Part shown: positions 1 to 7,634 of the stretch, piece after piece
Layout: the number at the start of each line of letters is the position of its first letter
Position numbering within the stretch: the first letter of the stretch is position 1
Notes under the pieces: generated by a model
What the model saw: only the letters and a program-made list of their open reading frames with translations
What the model was told of the DNA's origin: nothing
Databases searched by the model: none
Origin: CAUZSN01 sp963582345
GTDB lineage: Bacteria; Planctomycetota; Planctomycetia; Planctomycetales; Planctomycetaceae
Reading direction: 5' to 3'
Assembly (NCBI GenBank): GCA_963582345.1
Contig: CAUZSN010000061.1
Span: 1 to 17,144 of the forward strand
Length of the DNA: 17,144 nucleotides
Made by a program: the position numbers and the translations under genes

Positions 1-25
1 TGCTACATTTTCCCGGGAGAGATCG

Positions 26-2206
26 ATGTCAGCCGATCCCGATACGGAACACGCAGTACGAAGCGGTCAGAATGAATCGGTTGTGAATGAACCGAAAACT
101 TTGCAACAAGACGCCGAAGCCGTTGCGCGGGCCGAGCGATTAAGCCGCAGACCAAGACAACCGGTGGCACAAGTCCCAGGTTACAGCGTGCTCAGGTGTC
201 TCGGCGAAGGCGCGTATGGTTCGGTTTGGCTGGCACGTGAAGATAACACGGGAAAGAAAGTTGCCATAAAATTCTACACTCACCGCCGCGGTTTGGATTG
301 GTCGCTGTTAAACCGGGAAGTCGAAAAGTTAGCGGTATTGTATACATCACGCAATATCATCAGTCTGCTTGATGTTGGCTGGGACAGTGATCCTCCTTAC
401 TACGTCATGGAATATATGGAAAATGGATCGTTGGCTGCGCACGTGGCCGACGGTCCGCTTGCACAGCACGAATCGGTCAGAATTGTGAAGTCCATACTGC
501 ACGCACTGGTCCATGCACATGGCAGCGGCATTCTGCACTGCGATTTAAAGCCGGCCAATGTGCTTTTGGATAAAGACCTGGAACCGCGTCTGTGTGACTT
601 CGGCCAGTCGCGATTGTCCTACGAACAAGACCCGGCGCTGGGGACGTTGTTCTACATGGCTCCCGAACAGGCCGATCTAAAAACCGTCCCGGATGCTCGC
701 TGGGACGTCTACGCGTTGGGAGCACTGCTGTACCATTTACTCTGCGGTGAGCCACCGTATCGGACCAAGGAGAATGAGCAACTGATTCATTCAGCCGGAA
801 CTTTGGAAGAACGGCTTGGCATCTATCGCCGAATTGTCAAACAATATCCGAAGCCAAATCGTCACCGCGTCATTTCTGGAATCGACAAGCGATTGGCTGA
901 CATCGTCGATCGCTGCCTGCACGTCGATCCCCAAAAACGATATCCCAATGCACAGGCCGTACTGGACACGCTGGAACTACGAGACCGGCAACGATCACGT
1001 CGACCGCTAATTGTCCTAGGAGGTGTCGGCCCCGCATTGCTGCTTGTAGCCATGTTCCTATTTGCTCTGGACGGTATGCAGACCTACCGGCAGGCAGCCA
1101 GGGACAAAATGACCCAGCGTGCTCTACAGGGCGCCGCAGTCACCGTTGAGATTCTTGCCAGCAGTATTGAAAGTATGTTGGAAGACCGACTGCTGGAAAC
1201 GGTCGACATCGCTGCCGATCTGCCGTTGCGTGCAGCGATCCAGTCATCTGAGGTAACTTCGTGGTCGGTACGAAAACAGTTCATTGAAATTTTTCGTCGT
1301 TGGAAGGAAAAAATCGACAAGGCTCGCGAACAGCAGGGACGACAAACAGACACAAGTTGGTTTCTCACCGACTCCAAAGGCTACCAGCGGTGGCGTCAAC
1401 CCCATGATCCGAACACCATCAACAAATGCTGGAACTTTCGCGACTATTTTCACGGCCGAGACCGCGAATATCCTTCAAAGCAGGTTCCGGATGACATCGA
1501 ACCAATTCATGGGCCGCATATTTCATTGCCTTTTCGCAGCCGTGCGACAAATCGCTTCATGGTGGCAATTTCGGTGCCTGTGTGGGACGTGGATAACGAA
1601 ACCGTTATCGGTGTACTTGGTCGAACGACACACTTGGGAGACCTGTTGACCGAACACGAACCGCGCATCCGTGGCCGGCGCGGCGAGGAATTGAGTCGTA
1701 TCATCGCCCTAGTCGACAACCGGAACGGAAACTTGCTGGCTCATCCCTGGATGAAGAAACACCTCGAGAGTTTGCCGAACCAACGGTACGAAGCGTTGAC
1801 GTTGAAAGGTCAGCAACTTGAGCGGCTAAGACGATTGCACAGCCCGAGTGACAACCAAAACATCGATCGAGTGGATCGGTACGCTGCTTACGAGGATCCT
1901 GTTGGTTCCACACAAATTTCTCCCAAAGAATACGGTGGGCCTTGGCTGGCTGCATTCTGCCCAGTAGGAAAAACGGATTGGACAGCTGTTGTCCAAGAGC
2001 GTAAGAAAGAAGCATTAAAACCGATCGAGCAACTGCAAGAAGAGCTGAAGCGCTATGCTTGGTGGGCGTTGGTCGTCAGCTGTTTGTTGATCGGCACGCT
2101 TTGGTATTTGGTTTTGAAAGCACTAAACGACCCTAGTTTGCGGCTCTGGACGAAAAATCGTGCAGGCCATCGTCCAGACGACTCCACGGTACTTGGCCAA
2201 CCTTGA
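26..2206 (+). CDS. Transmembrane Hanks-type Ser/Thr protein kinase with extracytoplasmic Cache-like sensor
   Basis: Predicted receptor kinase (726 aa). The cytoplasmic kinase domain spans about residues 53-318: glycine loop GEGAYGSV (60-67), ATP-anchoring Lys82 in VAIK, catalytic loop HCDLKPAN (171-178, catalytic Asp173), DFG (191-193) and MAPE (211-214). The HRD arginine is Cys172, so it is a non-RD kinase. One membrane helix (about 328-348) leads to an outside domain of roughly 325 residues. Its WNFRDYFHG segment (469-477) resembles double-Cache ligand sensors. A second helix (about 678-698) returns to a short cytoplasmic tail. The ATG has a good GGAG (16-19) six bases upstream. The FHA-cyclase gene follows 98 bp later on the same strand (65 bp if its upstream TTG is used), so the two are probably co-transcribed. 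The kinase call is firm. The Cache call rests on position and the RDYF-like motif. Ligand and substrates are unknown. Confidence 0.93.
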   Translation: MSADPDTEHAVRSGQNESVVNEPKTLQQDAEAVARAERLSRRPRQPVAQVPGYSVLRCLGEGAYGSVWLAREDNTGKKVAIKFYTHRRGLDWSLLNREVEKLAVLYTSRNIISLLDVGWDSDPPYYVMEYMENGSLAAHVADGPLAQHESVRIVKSILHALVHAHGSGILHCDLKPANVLLDKDLEPRLCDFGQSRLSYEQDPALGTLFYMAPEQADLKTVPDARWDVYALGALLYHLLCGEPPYRTKENEQLIHSAGTLEERLGIYRRIVKQYPKPNRHRVISGIDKRLADIVDRCLHVDPQKRYPNAQAVLDTLELRDRQRSRRPLIVLGGVGPALLLVAMFLFALDGMQTYRQAARDKMTQRALQGAAVTVEILASSIESMLEDRLLETVDIAADLPLRAAIQSSEVTSWSVRKQFIEIFRRWKEKIDKAREQQGRQTDTSWFLTDSKGYQRWRQPHDPNTINKCWNFRDYFHGRDREYPSKQVPDDIEPIHGPHISLPFRSRATNRFMVAISVPVWDVDNETVIGVLGRTTHLGDLLTEHEPRIRGRRGEELSRIIALVDNRNGNLLAHPWMKKHLESLPNQRYEALTLKGQQLERLRRLHSPSDNQNIDRVDRYAAYEDPVGSTQISPKEYGGPWLAAFCPVGKTDWTAVVQERKKEALKPIEQLQEELKRYAWWALVVSCLLIGTLWYLVLKALNDPSLRLWTKNRAGHRPDDSTVLGQP

Positions 2207-2304
2207 GGGTGGATTGGAGCAGCCTCATGCGGTACGCCGTCCCCTAACGGAACTCGGAAAATTCCTACTACTTGGATTTGTCACGCGCTTTAAAGGGCGA
2301 GACT

Positions 2305-4083
2305 GTGTTCGAACTTATTGCTGAAGGACCTGAACCTCGTCAGTATTGGAAAAATGCTCTTTCTGGCGATGGATCATATACATTAGGTCGCACCGAAGAG
2401 GCTGATCTGTCTGTACCCTGGGATCCGCACATTTCACGCTGGCACGCGCGTCTGACGACATCGGCGAATTGCATTGACATCGAGAAGCTGTCAGGAGCAA
2501 CAAACCTGATTTTTTTTGATGGTCAACAAGTCAATAGCTGTCGTGTGCATGACGATCAGCAATTCGTCTTGGGTTCAACGCTGTTTCGCGTCGTCTTGTC
2601 CCGACAACCGCCGCTGCCACAGGACGCTGCGCTGGTAGAAAAACTCACGTTCAGCAGACAGCAGTTGCAAAAAATTCGATTTCATGACGCTGACAAACAG
2701 ATTGACGTGCTGACACATCTACCTGAAGTCATTTGGGGCTCGCGTACGGATTTCGAATTGTACCACCGATTAGTCAATTTGTTGCTGGCCGGCGTCGCTC
2801 ATGCGGAAGCAGTGGCAATTGTCAAGCTGGATGACGACAATCTGATGCGTGTTCTACACTGGGACCGGCGTCACGAAACGGCCGGCAAGTTTCGACCGAG
2901 CGAACGACTTGTCGCCGAAGCAATCAAGAAACGTGGCAGCAGTGTTCTACACATTTGGGAATCGCAGGAGCAACCGAATGCGGAATACACCGCCATGGCG
3001 GAATTCGATTGGGCTTTCTGCACTCCGGTTTCTGAACCCGTGGGCGATTCGTGGGGCCTTTATGTGGCTGGCCGGCTGGACCGCCCATTTGTCAAAGAAC
3101 CGTCGACGGATACAGACAGCGTATCCTTACAAGGCGACGTGAAGTTCACGGAACTCGTATCCGAAATTATCAGCTCCGTTAGACGGCTGAACAAATTAGA
3201 GCGTCAGCAGGCAGGGTTAAGGCAGTTCTTCGCACCGACAATTCTTTCCGCACTTGGTGACGAGTTGAACACGGATTTGCTTGAGCCTCGTGAATGCGAC
3301 GTTACCGTCATGTTTTGCGACTTGCGCGGTTTTAGTCAACAGGCCGAAATATTGGCTGACGACTTGATCGGTCTGTTGAACCGAGTCAGCAATGCATTGG
3401 GCGTAATGACTCACCATATTCTAGCACATGGAGGGGTCACGGGAGATTTTCAGGGGGACGCGGCATTAGGGTTTTGGGGTTGGCCGTTCGCTTCGGACGA
3501 AGCACCACTGAATGCATGCCGTGCGGCACTGGGCATTCGAGCAGAATTTGCTCGGGCTATCCAGACAGCAGGACATGCATTGGCCAATTTTCAGATGGGA
3601 ATTGGCATCGCTCATGGCAATGCCGTCGCCGGAAAAATTGGTACAGTGGATCAGGTCAAAGTGACTGTGTTCGGCCCGGTTGTGAATCTGGCCAGCCGGT
3701 TGGAAAGCATGACCAGTCAACTGCGGGTGCCGATTCTGCTGGATGAGGCAACAGCAGAAATTGTTCGCCACAAACTAGACCGTCGCGAAGGACGTACGCG
3801 CCGTTTGGCCAAAGTTCTGCCAATTGGGATCGAGACGCCGACAATTGTAAGTGAGTTGTTGCCGCCCGAATCGGAGTGGCCTGAATTGACCGATGCTCAT
3901 TTGGAACAATACGAACTGGGCGTCAAACACTTTATTGATGGCCATTGGGAAGATGCCTACCACCATTTGCACAATATGCCGCCGTACGATCGCGCGCAAG
4001 ACTTCCTGACGATGTTGATCGCCCAGAACAATCGGATTGCGCCGCCGGATTGGGATGGCGTAGTGCGTCTGTCAGCCAAGTAA
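2305..4083 (+). CDS. FHA-GAF-class III nucleotide cyclase
   Basis: Predicted cytoplasmic signalling enzyme that would make cAMP or another cyclic nucleotide. Numbered from GTG 2305 (592 aa): FHA domain about 20-100, with LGR (27-29) and HISRWHAR (42-49), the phosphothreonine-binding signature; a GAF-like domain about 145-290; class III cyclase catalytic domain about 320-520. Metal-binding Asp339 (FCDLRGFS) and Asp385 (GDFQGD) are present, as are Thr454, Asn461 and Arg465 (TVFGPVVNLASR). The usual substrate-selecting Lys of the KxxGD motif is Asp381. A tail (about 535-592) ending PPDWDGV resembles the C-terminal extension of other bacterial cyclases. GTG 2305 was chosen because the protein then begins VFELIAEGPEP, as FHA proteins of this kind do, with GGGCGAG just upstream. 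TTG 2272 in the same frame is an alternative that adds 11 residues. Confidence 0.9.
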   Translation: MFELIAEGPEPRQYWKNALSGDGSYTLGRTEEADLSVPWDPHISRWHARLTTSANCIDIEKLSGATNLIFFDGQQVNSCRVHDDQQFVLGSTLFRVVLSRQPPLPQDAALVEKLTFSRQQLQKIRFHDADKQIDVLTHLPEVIWGSRTDFELYHRLVNLLLAGVAHAEAVAIVKLDDDNLMRVLHWDRRHETAGKFRPSERLVAEAIKKRGSSVLHIWESQEQPNAEYTAMAEFDWAFCTPVSEPVGDSWGLYVAGRLDRPFVKEPSTDTDSVSLQGDVKFTELVSEIISSVRRLNKLERQQAGLRQFFAPTILSALGDELNTDLLEPRECDVTVMFCDLRGFSQQAEILADDLIGLLNRVSNALGVMTHHILAHGGVTGDFQGDAALGFWGWPFASDEAPLNACRAALGIRAEFARAIQTAGHALANFQMGIGIAHGNAVAGKIGTVDQVKVTVFGPVVNLASRLESMTSQLRVPILLDEATAEIVRHKLDRREGRTRRLAKVLPIGIETPTIVSELLPPESEWPELTDAHLEQYELGVKHFIDGHWEDAYHHLHNMPPYDRAQDFLTMLIAQNNRIAPPDWDGVVRLSAK

Positions 4084-4204
4084 GCGAAAAAAAAACTCTG
4101 AAAAGTGCCTTTCAACGATCTGCGATTTGTGCTTACAATTCAGTTGTCCTCTAGTTTGAAGTCATCAGTATCGCCGTCCTAGTCGGAGTAAGGATTCAGT
4201 TCCC

Positions 4205-4504
4205 ATGCTGCACTTTTCGTGCGACCTTTGTGGACAACAATTAGGCAATCGACGGTTTGTTGCTAAGATGGAAGTGTATCCCGCATTCGATCCAGAAGAA
4301 CTCGACGAAGCGGATTTAGAGGCAGACCATCTTCAAGAAATCGCCAGTCTGATCGAAGAAATGGAAGCAACCGGGAAAAGTGACCTCCAAATGTGCAATA
4401 CAAAGAACTTCCGCTTCGATCTTTGTCCGGATTGTCTCGAAAAATTCATCAGAGATCCACTCGGTCGCGAGGCGCTGCGTCGTTTAAACTTTAGCGAAAA
4501 CTGA
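4205..4504 (+). CDS. Small acidic protein with two CxxC pairs (probable zinc-binding), function unknown
   Basis: I cannot assign a function. The 99-aa product opens with a CDLC knuckle (Cys6, Cys9) and closes with CPDC (Cys74, Cys77), which together could hold one zinc ion. Between them is a strongly acidic helical stretch (about residues 28-60, rich in Asp and Glu). A further Cys64 is present. There is no signal peptide or membrane segment, so it is probably cytoplasmic. A clear AAGGA ribosome binding site (4190-4194) lies ten bases before the ATG, which supports a real gene. It sits 121 bp after the cyclase stop. That gap contains a possible -10 (TACAAT, 4134-4139) but only a weak -35, so it may have its own promoter or be the tail of the kinase-cyclase operon. 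It resembles small proteins I associate with planctomycetes, but that is recollection only. Confidence 0.8.
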   Translation: MLHFSCDLCGQQLGNRRFVAKMEVYPAFDPEELDEADLEADHLQEIASLIEEMEATGKSDLQMCNTKNFRFDLCPDCLEKFIRDPLGREALRRLNFSEN

Positions 4505-4699
4505 TCGTGTCCAGAACCCTAGGCCGATGGTCTGGGAATTGGAACAGTCGCCCTTCCAAAAGTGCGACTGGCCCGGTGGATTGGGATTAACTGGACAATT
4601 GCGAACCCCACCAACTCTCACTGTTTGTGCCGGTATACTAGTGGCCTGAGTGGTTATCGGTTGCTTCCTTCGACTGCTGCCTCATCCTGAGTCGCAATT
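4505..4699. other. Intergenic stretch with one possible terminator hairpin
   Basis: Convergent space between the small CxxC gene and the decayed symporter. The only structure I see is CAGTCGC (4545-4551) pairing with GCGACTG (4564-4570) across a 12-base loop. It could end the plus-strand transcript, but there is no T run after it. A weaker CCAGA/TCTGG pair lies at 4511-4535. No coding potential was recognised. Confidence 0.35.
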
Positions 4700-5146
4700 C
4701 TTTGAAACCAACAGTTCCCATCGCATCCAGCGAGTTGTGGAAACGATACGTTGCTACTCGACGAAAGCCAATGTATCCGACTCGCAGTCCATGACGATGA
4801 TCAGACCCTGCGCGTCGATTGACAGACCGGCCGCCTGCAACACGATGGCCATGGTTACTAAACCAACAAAAGGAATCTCAACGACGCCATCGCTGGCGAG
4901 TAAAGCAATGAACACCACAAGAATTTTCGACTCAATCGGCACATGCCCATAATACGACTGCGAAAAACAACACGGCAACTGTTTCGTAACGTACCATGTC
5001 GTCCATGTTGGTTGTCATACCGAGCAGCAAGCCGACCGAGTCAGTTCGACACGTGCTGGCACCAAATCGATGTTGCCTGAATTGATGAACAACCCAATTA
5101 AAGCACCGGCAATAAATACGATCAGAAGCTGATAGTGCAAGGGCAT
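4700..5146 (-). pseudogene. Decayed Na+/dicarboxylate (SDF family) symporter
   Basis: Remnant of a glutamate/dicarboxylate:cation symporter (GltP/DctA-like), read on the minus strand in changing frames. The N-terminus begins MPLHYQLLIVFIAGALIGL at ATG 5146, with AGGA upstream, and matches the first membrane helix of the family. The reading then jumps, in another frame (about 5039-4965), to LLLGMTTNMDDMVRYE, the counterpart of the GATINMDGTALYE signature. At an A5 run on the plus strand (4963-4967) the frame shifts again and continues SQSYYGHVPIESKILVV and IPFVGLVTMAIVLQAAGL, matching the final hairpin and helix up to IIVMD. Fragments resembling the family tail (DAMGTV in one frame, LLVSKNC in another) appear near 4690-4740. 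Roughly the central 250-300 residues are missing. With two or more frameshifts and a large deletion it cannot make a transporter. It lies directly downstream of pheT. Confidence 0.72.
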
Positions 5147-5187
5147 ACGAATCCTAATGTCCGGACCCTTGTTGACTGGTTTAGAGT

Positions 5188-7206
5188 CTAGTGCAAGCTC
5201 GCCCCCAATTTGTTCTCGCAAGCCTGGATCACGCTTTTTTGGGATTGCTCAACTTCTTCGTTCGTGAGCGTTCGCTCCCGCGAACGGTAGTTAATGGTGA
5301 TCACGTACGATTTCTTGTGGGATCCGATCTGTTTGCCCCGAAATTGCCCACCAAAGGAAACCGACTCTAGTAACGGACCGGCTACGTCATGGACAACCGA
5401 TTCCAGTTGTTGCCATGTCACGTCTTCATCCAGTAGGAAGTTCAGGTCGCGGGCAACCGCAGGAAATCTGGGGCGTTCGGAATAGGTCGGTGTCAGGTTC
5501 GCGACGGCCTTGAGCACGGACAAGTCCAATTCGGCTACGACAACGGCATCACGCAAGTCCAATTTGTCCGAAACGTCGCGGCTAATTTCACCCAACCAGC
5601 CCCAACAGATTCCGTCTAGAAAAACTTCGGCGCCGCGCCCGGGAACAAATTGAGGAATTCCACACGGACGAACGGTGAGAGACACCGAATGGTTAACACT
5701 GTAGGCCAGAGTTTCGATAACACCTTTTATATCACCAAATGAATTTCCGCTGATGATGCCGATCATCGTAGGTTCGGCATGGCTATTCCCTGGTTCGGTG
5801 GCCAAGAATACATTACTGATCTCGAACAGTTGAGCGTCAAACGAACCACGCCGTTCGTTTTCACGCCGGCACTTCAGAAGACTGGGGATCAAACTTTGCC
5901 GCACAATGTTCTCGTGTCGGCGTGATGAATGATCGACCCGCAGCATTGGGAAATCGTGCCGCGGTGTAAACAGCTCGAACTCGTCCTCACTGATGAACGA
6001 TAGTGTGATAGCTTCAAAGATACCTGCGCCGATCAACGCGTCGCGAACACGTTCAACCACTCGATCGTGGTGAGTCTTCTCGCTGAGTTGCAGTGGCACG
6101 TTGACGTCCTCGGGAATCTTTTCGTAACCGTGAATGCGGGCAACTTCTTCGATCAAATCGGACTCGCGCATTAGATCACGACGCCACGACGGGGGCTCAA
6201 ATCGGCACGCACCGTTCTCTGGCTCGCCGTCCTGCTTCAGCCCCAAGTTGGTCAGTATGTCGATTGTATCCGACGGCGTGATATCAATGCCCAGAATTCG
6301 CGGAATCTGATTGAATCTGAGGGTGACCGGAACACGTGAATCTGCAGGCAATGTTCCAGAAAATGCGGCCTCATCGAGGAGTTCGCCACCAGCTAGTTCC
6401 AAGATCAATTCACAACATCGTCGGCTCGACCAGTCCAGCCAACACGCATCTATTCCGCGTTCGAATCGATGCGACGAAGGACTATTCAGATTCAGCTTCC
6501 GGGCCGTACTACGGATTGCCACTGGAGAAAAGTCAGCCGCTTCGATAAGCACATTTGTGGTCCGGTCACTAATTTCGGTATCCAGCCCCCCCATGATGCC
6601 GCCAATCGCAACCGCACGGCCGGCGTCAGCGATGACGCATATCTCTCTCGGCAACTGGTATCTCGTATGATTAATGGCAACTAATGTCTCGCCGTCCCGC
6701 GGTCGTCGAACGACAATGCGCTGATCGTTCAATTTGTCGAGGTCGAATGCGTGCAGTGGCTGGCCGCACTCGAACAGCACATAGTTAGTTATGTCAACAA
6801 TGTTGTTGATAGCCCCAATGCCAAGCGTCTTGAGTCGCCGTTGCATCCAATCGGGACTGGGGCCAATCTTCGCACCACGAATGACACGCGCAAAATACCG
6901 CGGACACAAGTCTTCGCATTCAATCTGGACTGATGTGACATCCGACGTTGCCTGACCAATCGACTGGGGATGAGCCAGCGGAATTTTGAGTTCGCGATGG
7001 AAAAGCACGCTGATTTCACGAGCAACACCAATGTGGCCCAGACAATCCGGCCGATTGCTGGTCACTTCCAGGTCGATCGCAATGTCTCCATCGACATCAG
7101 CGACGCCGTCTAGGTTCAAGCCCGTCATCGTCAACCGCTCGGTCAATTCTTCGAGCGGCATTTCGAGCTGAACGTACTGTTTTAACCAATCCCAACTAAC
7201 GATCAT
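5188..7206 (-). CDS. pheT: Phenylalanyl-tRNA synthetase beta subunit, short form
   Basis: Beta chain of the tetrameric PheRS, which charges tRNA-Phe in the cytoplasm. Numbered from ATG 7206 (672 aa): N-terminal MIVSWDWLKQYV, B5/B1-type segment SNRPDCLGHIGVARE (50-64), B3/B4 editing region (RYFARVIRG, 103-111; NNIVDITNYV, 134-143), catalytic-like core with SSHRFERGID (about 244-253), and a C-terminal FDX-ACB anticodon-binding domain (last 95 residues or so, from RFPAVARDLNF). The EMAP-II-like tRNA-binding domain that most bacterial PheT carry after the first 40 residues is absent: the chain runs straight from GLNLDGVADV into the SNRPDC region. ATG 7206 was chosen because the family starts at MxVSWxWL. 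A GTG at 7242 in the same frame would add 12 unconserved residues. pheS is not in the window, and no strong ribosome binding site is seen. Confidence 0.96.
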   Translation of the reverse strand: MIVSWDWLKQYVQLEMPLEELTERLTMTGLNLDGVADVDGDIAIDLEVTSNRPDCLGHIGVAREISVLFHRELKIPLAHPQSIGQATSDVTSVQIECEDLCPRYFARVIRGAKIGPSPDWMQRRLKTLGIGAINNIVDITNYVLFECGQPLHAFDLDKLNDQRIVVRRPRDGETLVAINHTRYQLPREICVIADAGRAVAIGGIMGGLDTEISDRTTNVLIEAADFSPVAIRSTARKLNLNSPSSHRFERGIDACWLDWSSRRCCELILELAGGELLDEAAFSGTLPADSRVPVTLRFNQIPRILGIDITPSDTIDILTNLGLKQDGEPENGACRFEPPSWRRDLMRESDLIEEVARIHGYEKIPEDVNVPLQLSEKTHHDRVVERVRDALIGAGIFEAITLSFISEDEFELFTPRHDFPMLRVDHSSRRHENIVRQSLIPSLLKCRRENERRGSFDAQLFEISNVFLATEPGNSHAEPTMIGIISGNSFGDIKGVIETLAYSVNHSVSLTVRPCGIPQFVPGRGAEVFLDGICWGWLGEISRDVSDKLDLRDAVVVAELDLSVLKAVANLTPTYSERPRFPAVARDLNFLLDEDVTWQQLESVVHDVAGPLLESVSFGGQFRGKQIGSHKKSYVITINYRSRERTLTNEEVEQSQKSVIQACENKLGASLH

Positions 7207-7242
7207 CAGTTCGAACTTAGGTCCGCCGGGACGAAGGTCCAC

Positions 7243-7634
7243 CTGGAATCATCCCGAACAGCATACGAAAAACAAATATGGAGCTAGCGATCAAGCCTAC
7301 CTTTGTTGCAGCATGACCAACGAACGAGAATACTCTAATCGCCATCTGTAACGATGAAAAGGGTATAAGGCTTAGAGATCTTTTGACTCCACACTGAAAG
7401 AATCAACATCAGGGATTAGGAATCGGTCCGTAGAGGTCTCTTTGGCCAAACACAATGGCATCCCAAAGGGATGCGTTGCGTGAAAACGCGACGCAACTTC
7501 TCCATGAAACCGAAGGCCAAGTCAGGATTTTCCTGACTTGACTGGAGAGCATCGCTCAGGCTCTGCCTAACGACTTATTTGGAACACAGAGCGTAATGGC
7601 TCAAAATAATATGACTATAAATGATATCCGGGTT
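7243..7634. other. Palindrome-rich intergenic region between murJ and pheT
   Basis: No conserved gene was found in this gap of about 390 bp, the longest structured gap in the window. Its middle (about 7440-7560) is packed with palindromes, listed separately. The part nearer pheT (7243-7400) must hold the pheT leader and perhaps its promoter, but no convincing -35/-10 pair stands out. Short open frames through the palindrome block exist in several frames, as expected for a repeat rather than a gene. Confidence 0.5.
7441..7540. repeat. Cluster of palindromes: TTTGGCCAAA plus three stem-loops
   Basis: Four inverted repeats follow one another. TTTGGCCAAA (7441-7450) is its own reverse complement. 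GCATCCC/GGGATGC (7458-7464 and 7468-7474) forms a 7-bp stem with an AAA loop. GTTGCGT/ACGCAAC (7475-7481 and 7491-7497) forms a second stem, whose loop can also fold as GCGT-GAAA-ACGC, a GNRA-type tetraloop. CAAGTCAGGA/TCCTGACTTG (7518-7527 and 7531-7540) is a perfect 10-bp stem with a 3-base loop. None is followed by a T run on either strand, so plain intrinsic termination is not clear. Possibilities are a dispersed intergenic repeat, a structured RNA, or a Rho-type or processing end for murJ mRNA. Confidence 0.6.

Noticed and set aside
4650..4952. 100-codon plus-strand open frame
   Set aside because: Antisense to the symporter remnant, which explains the region better. No family resemblance.
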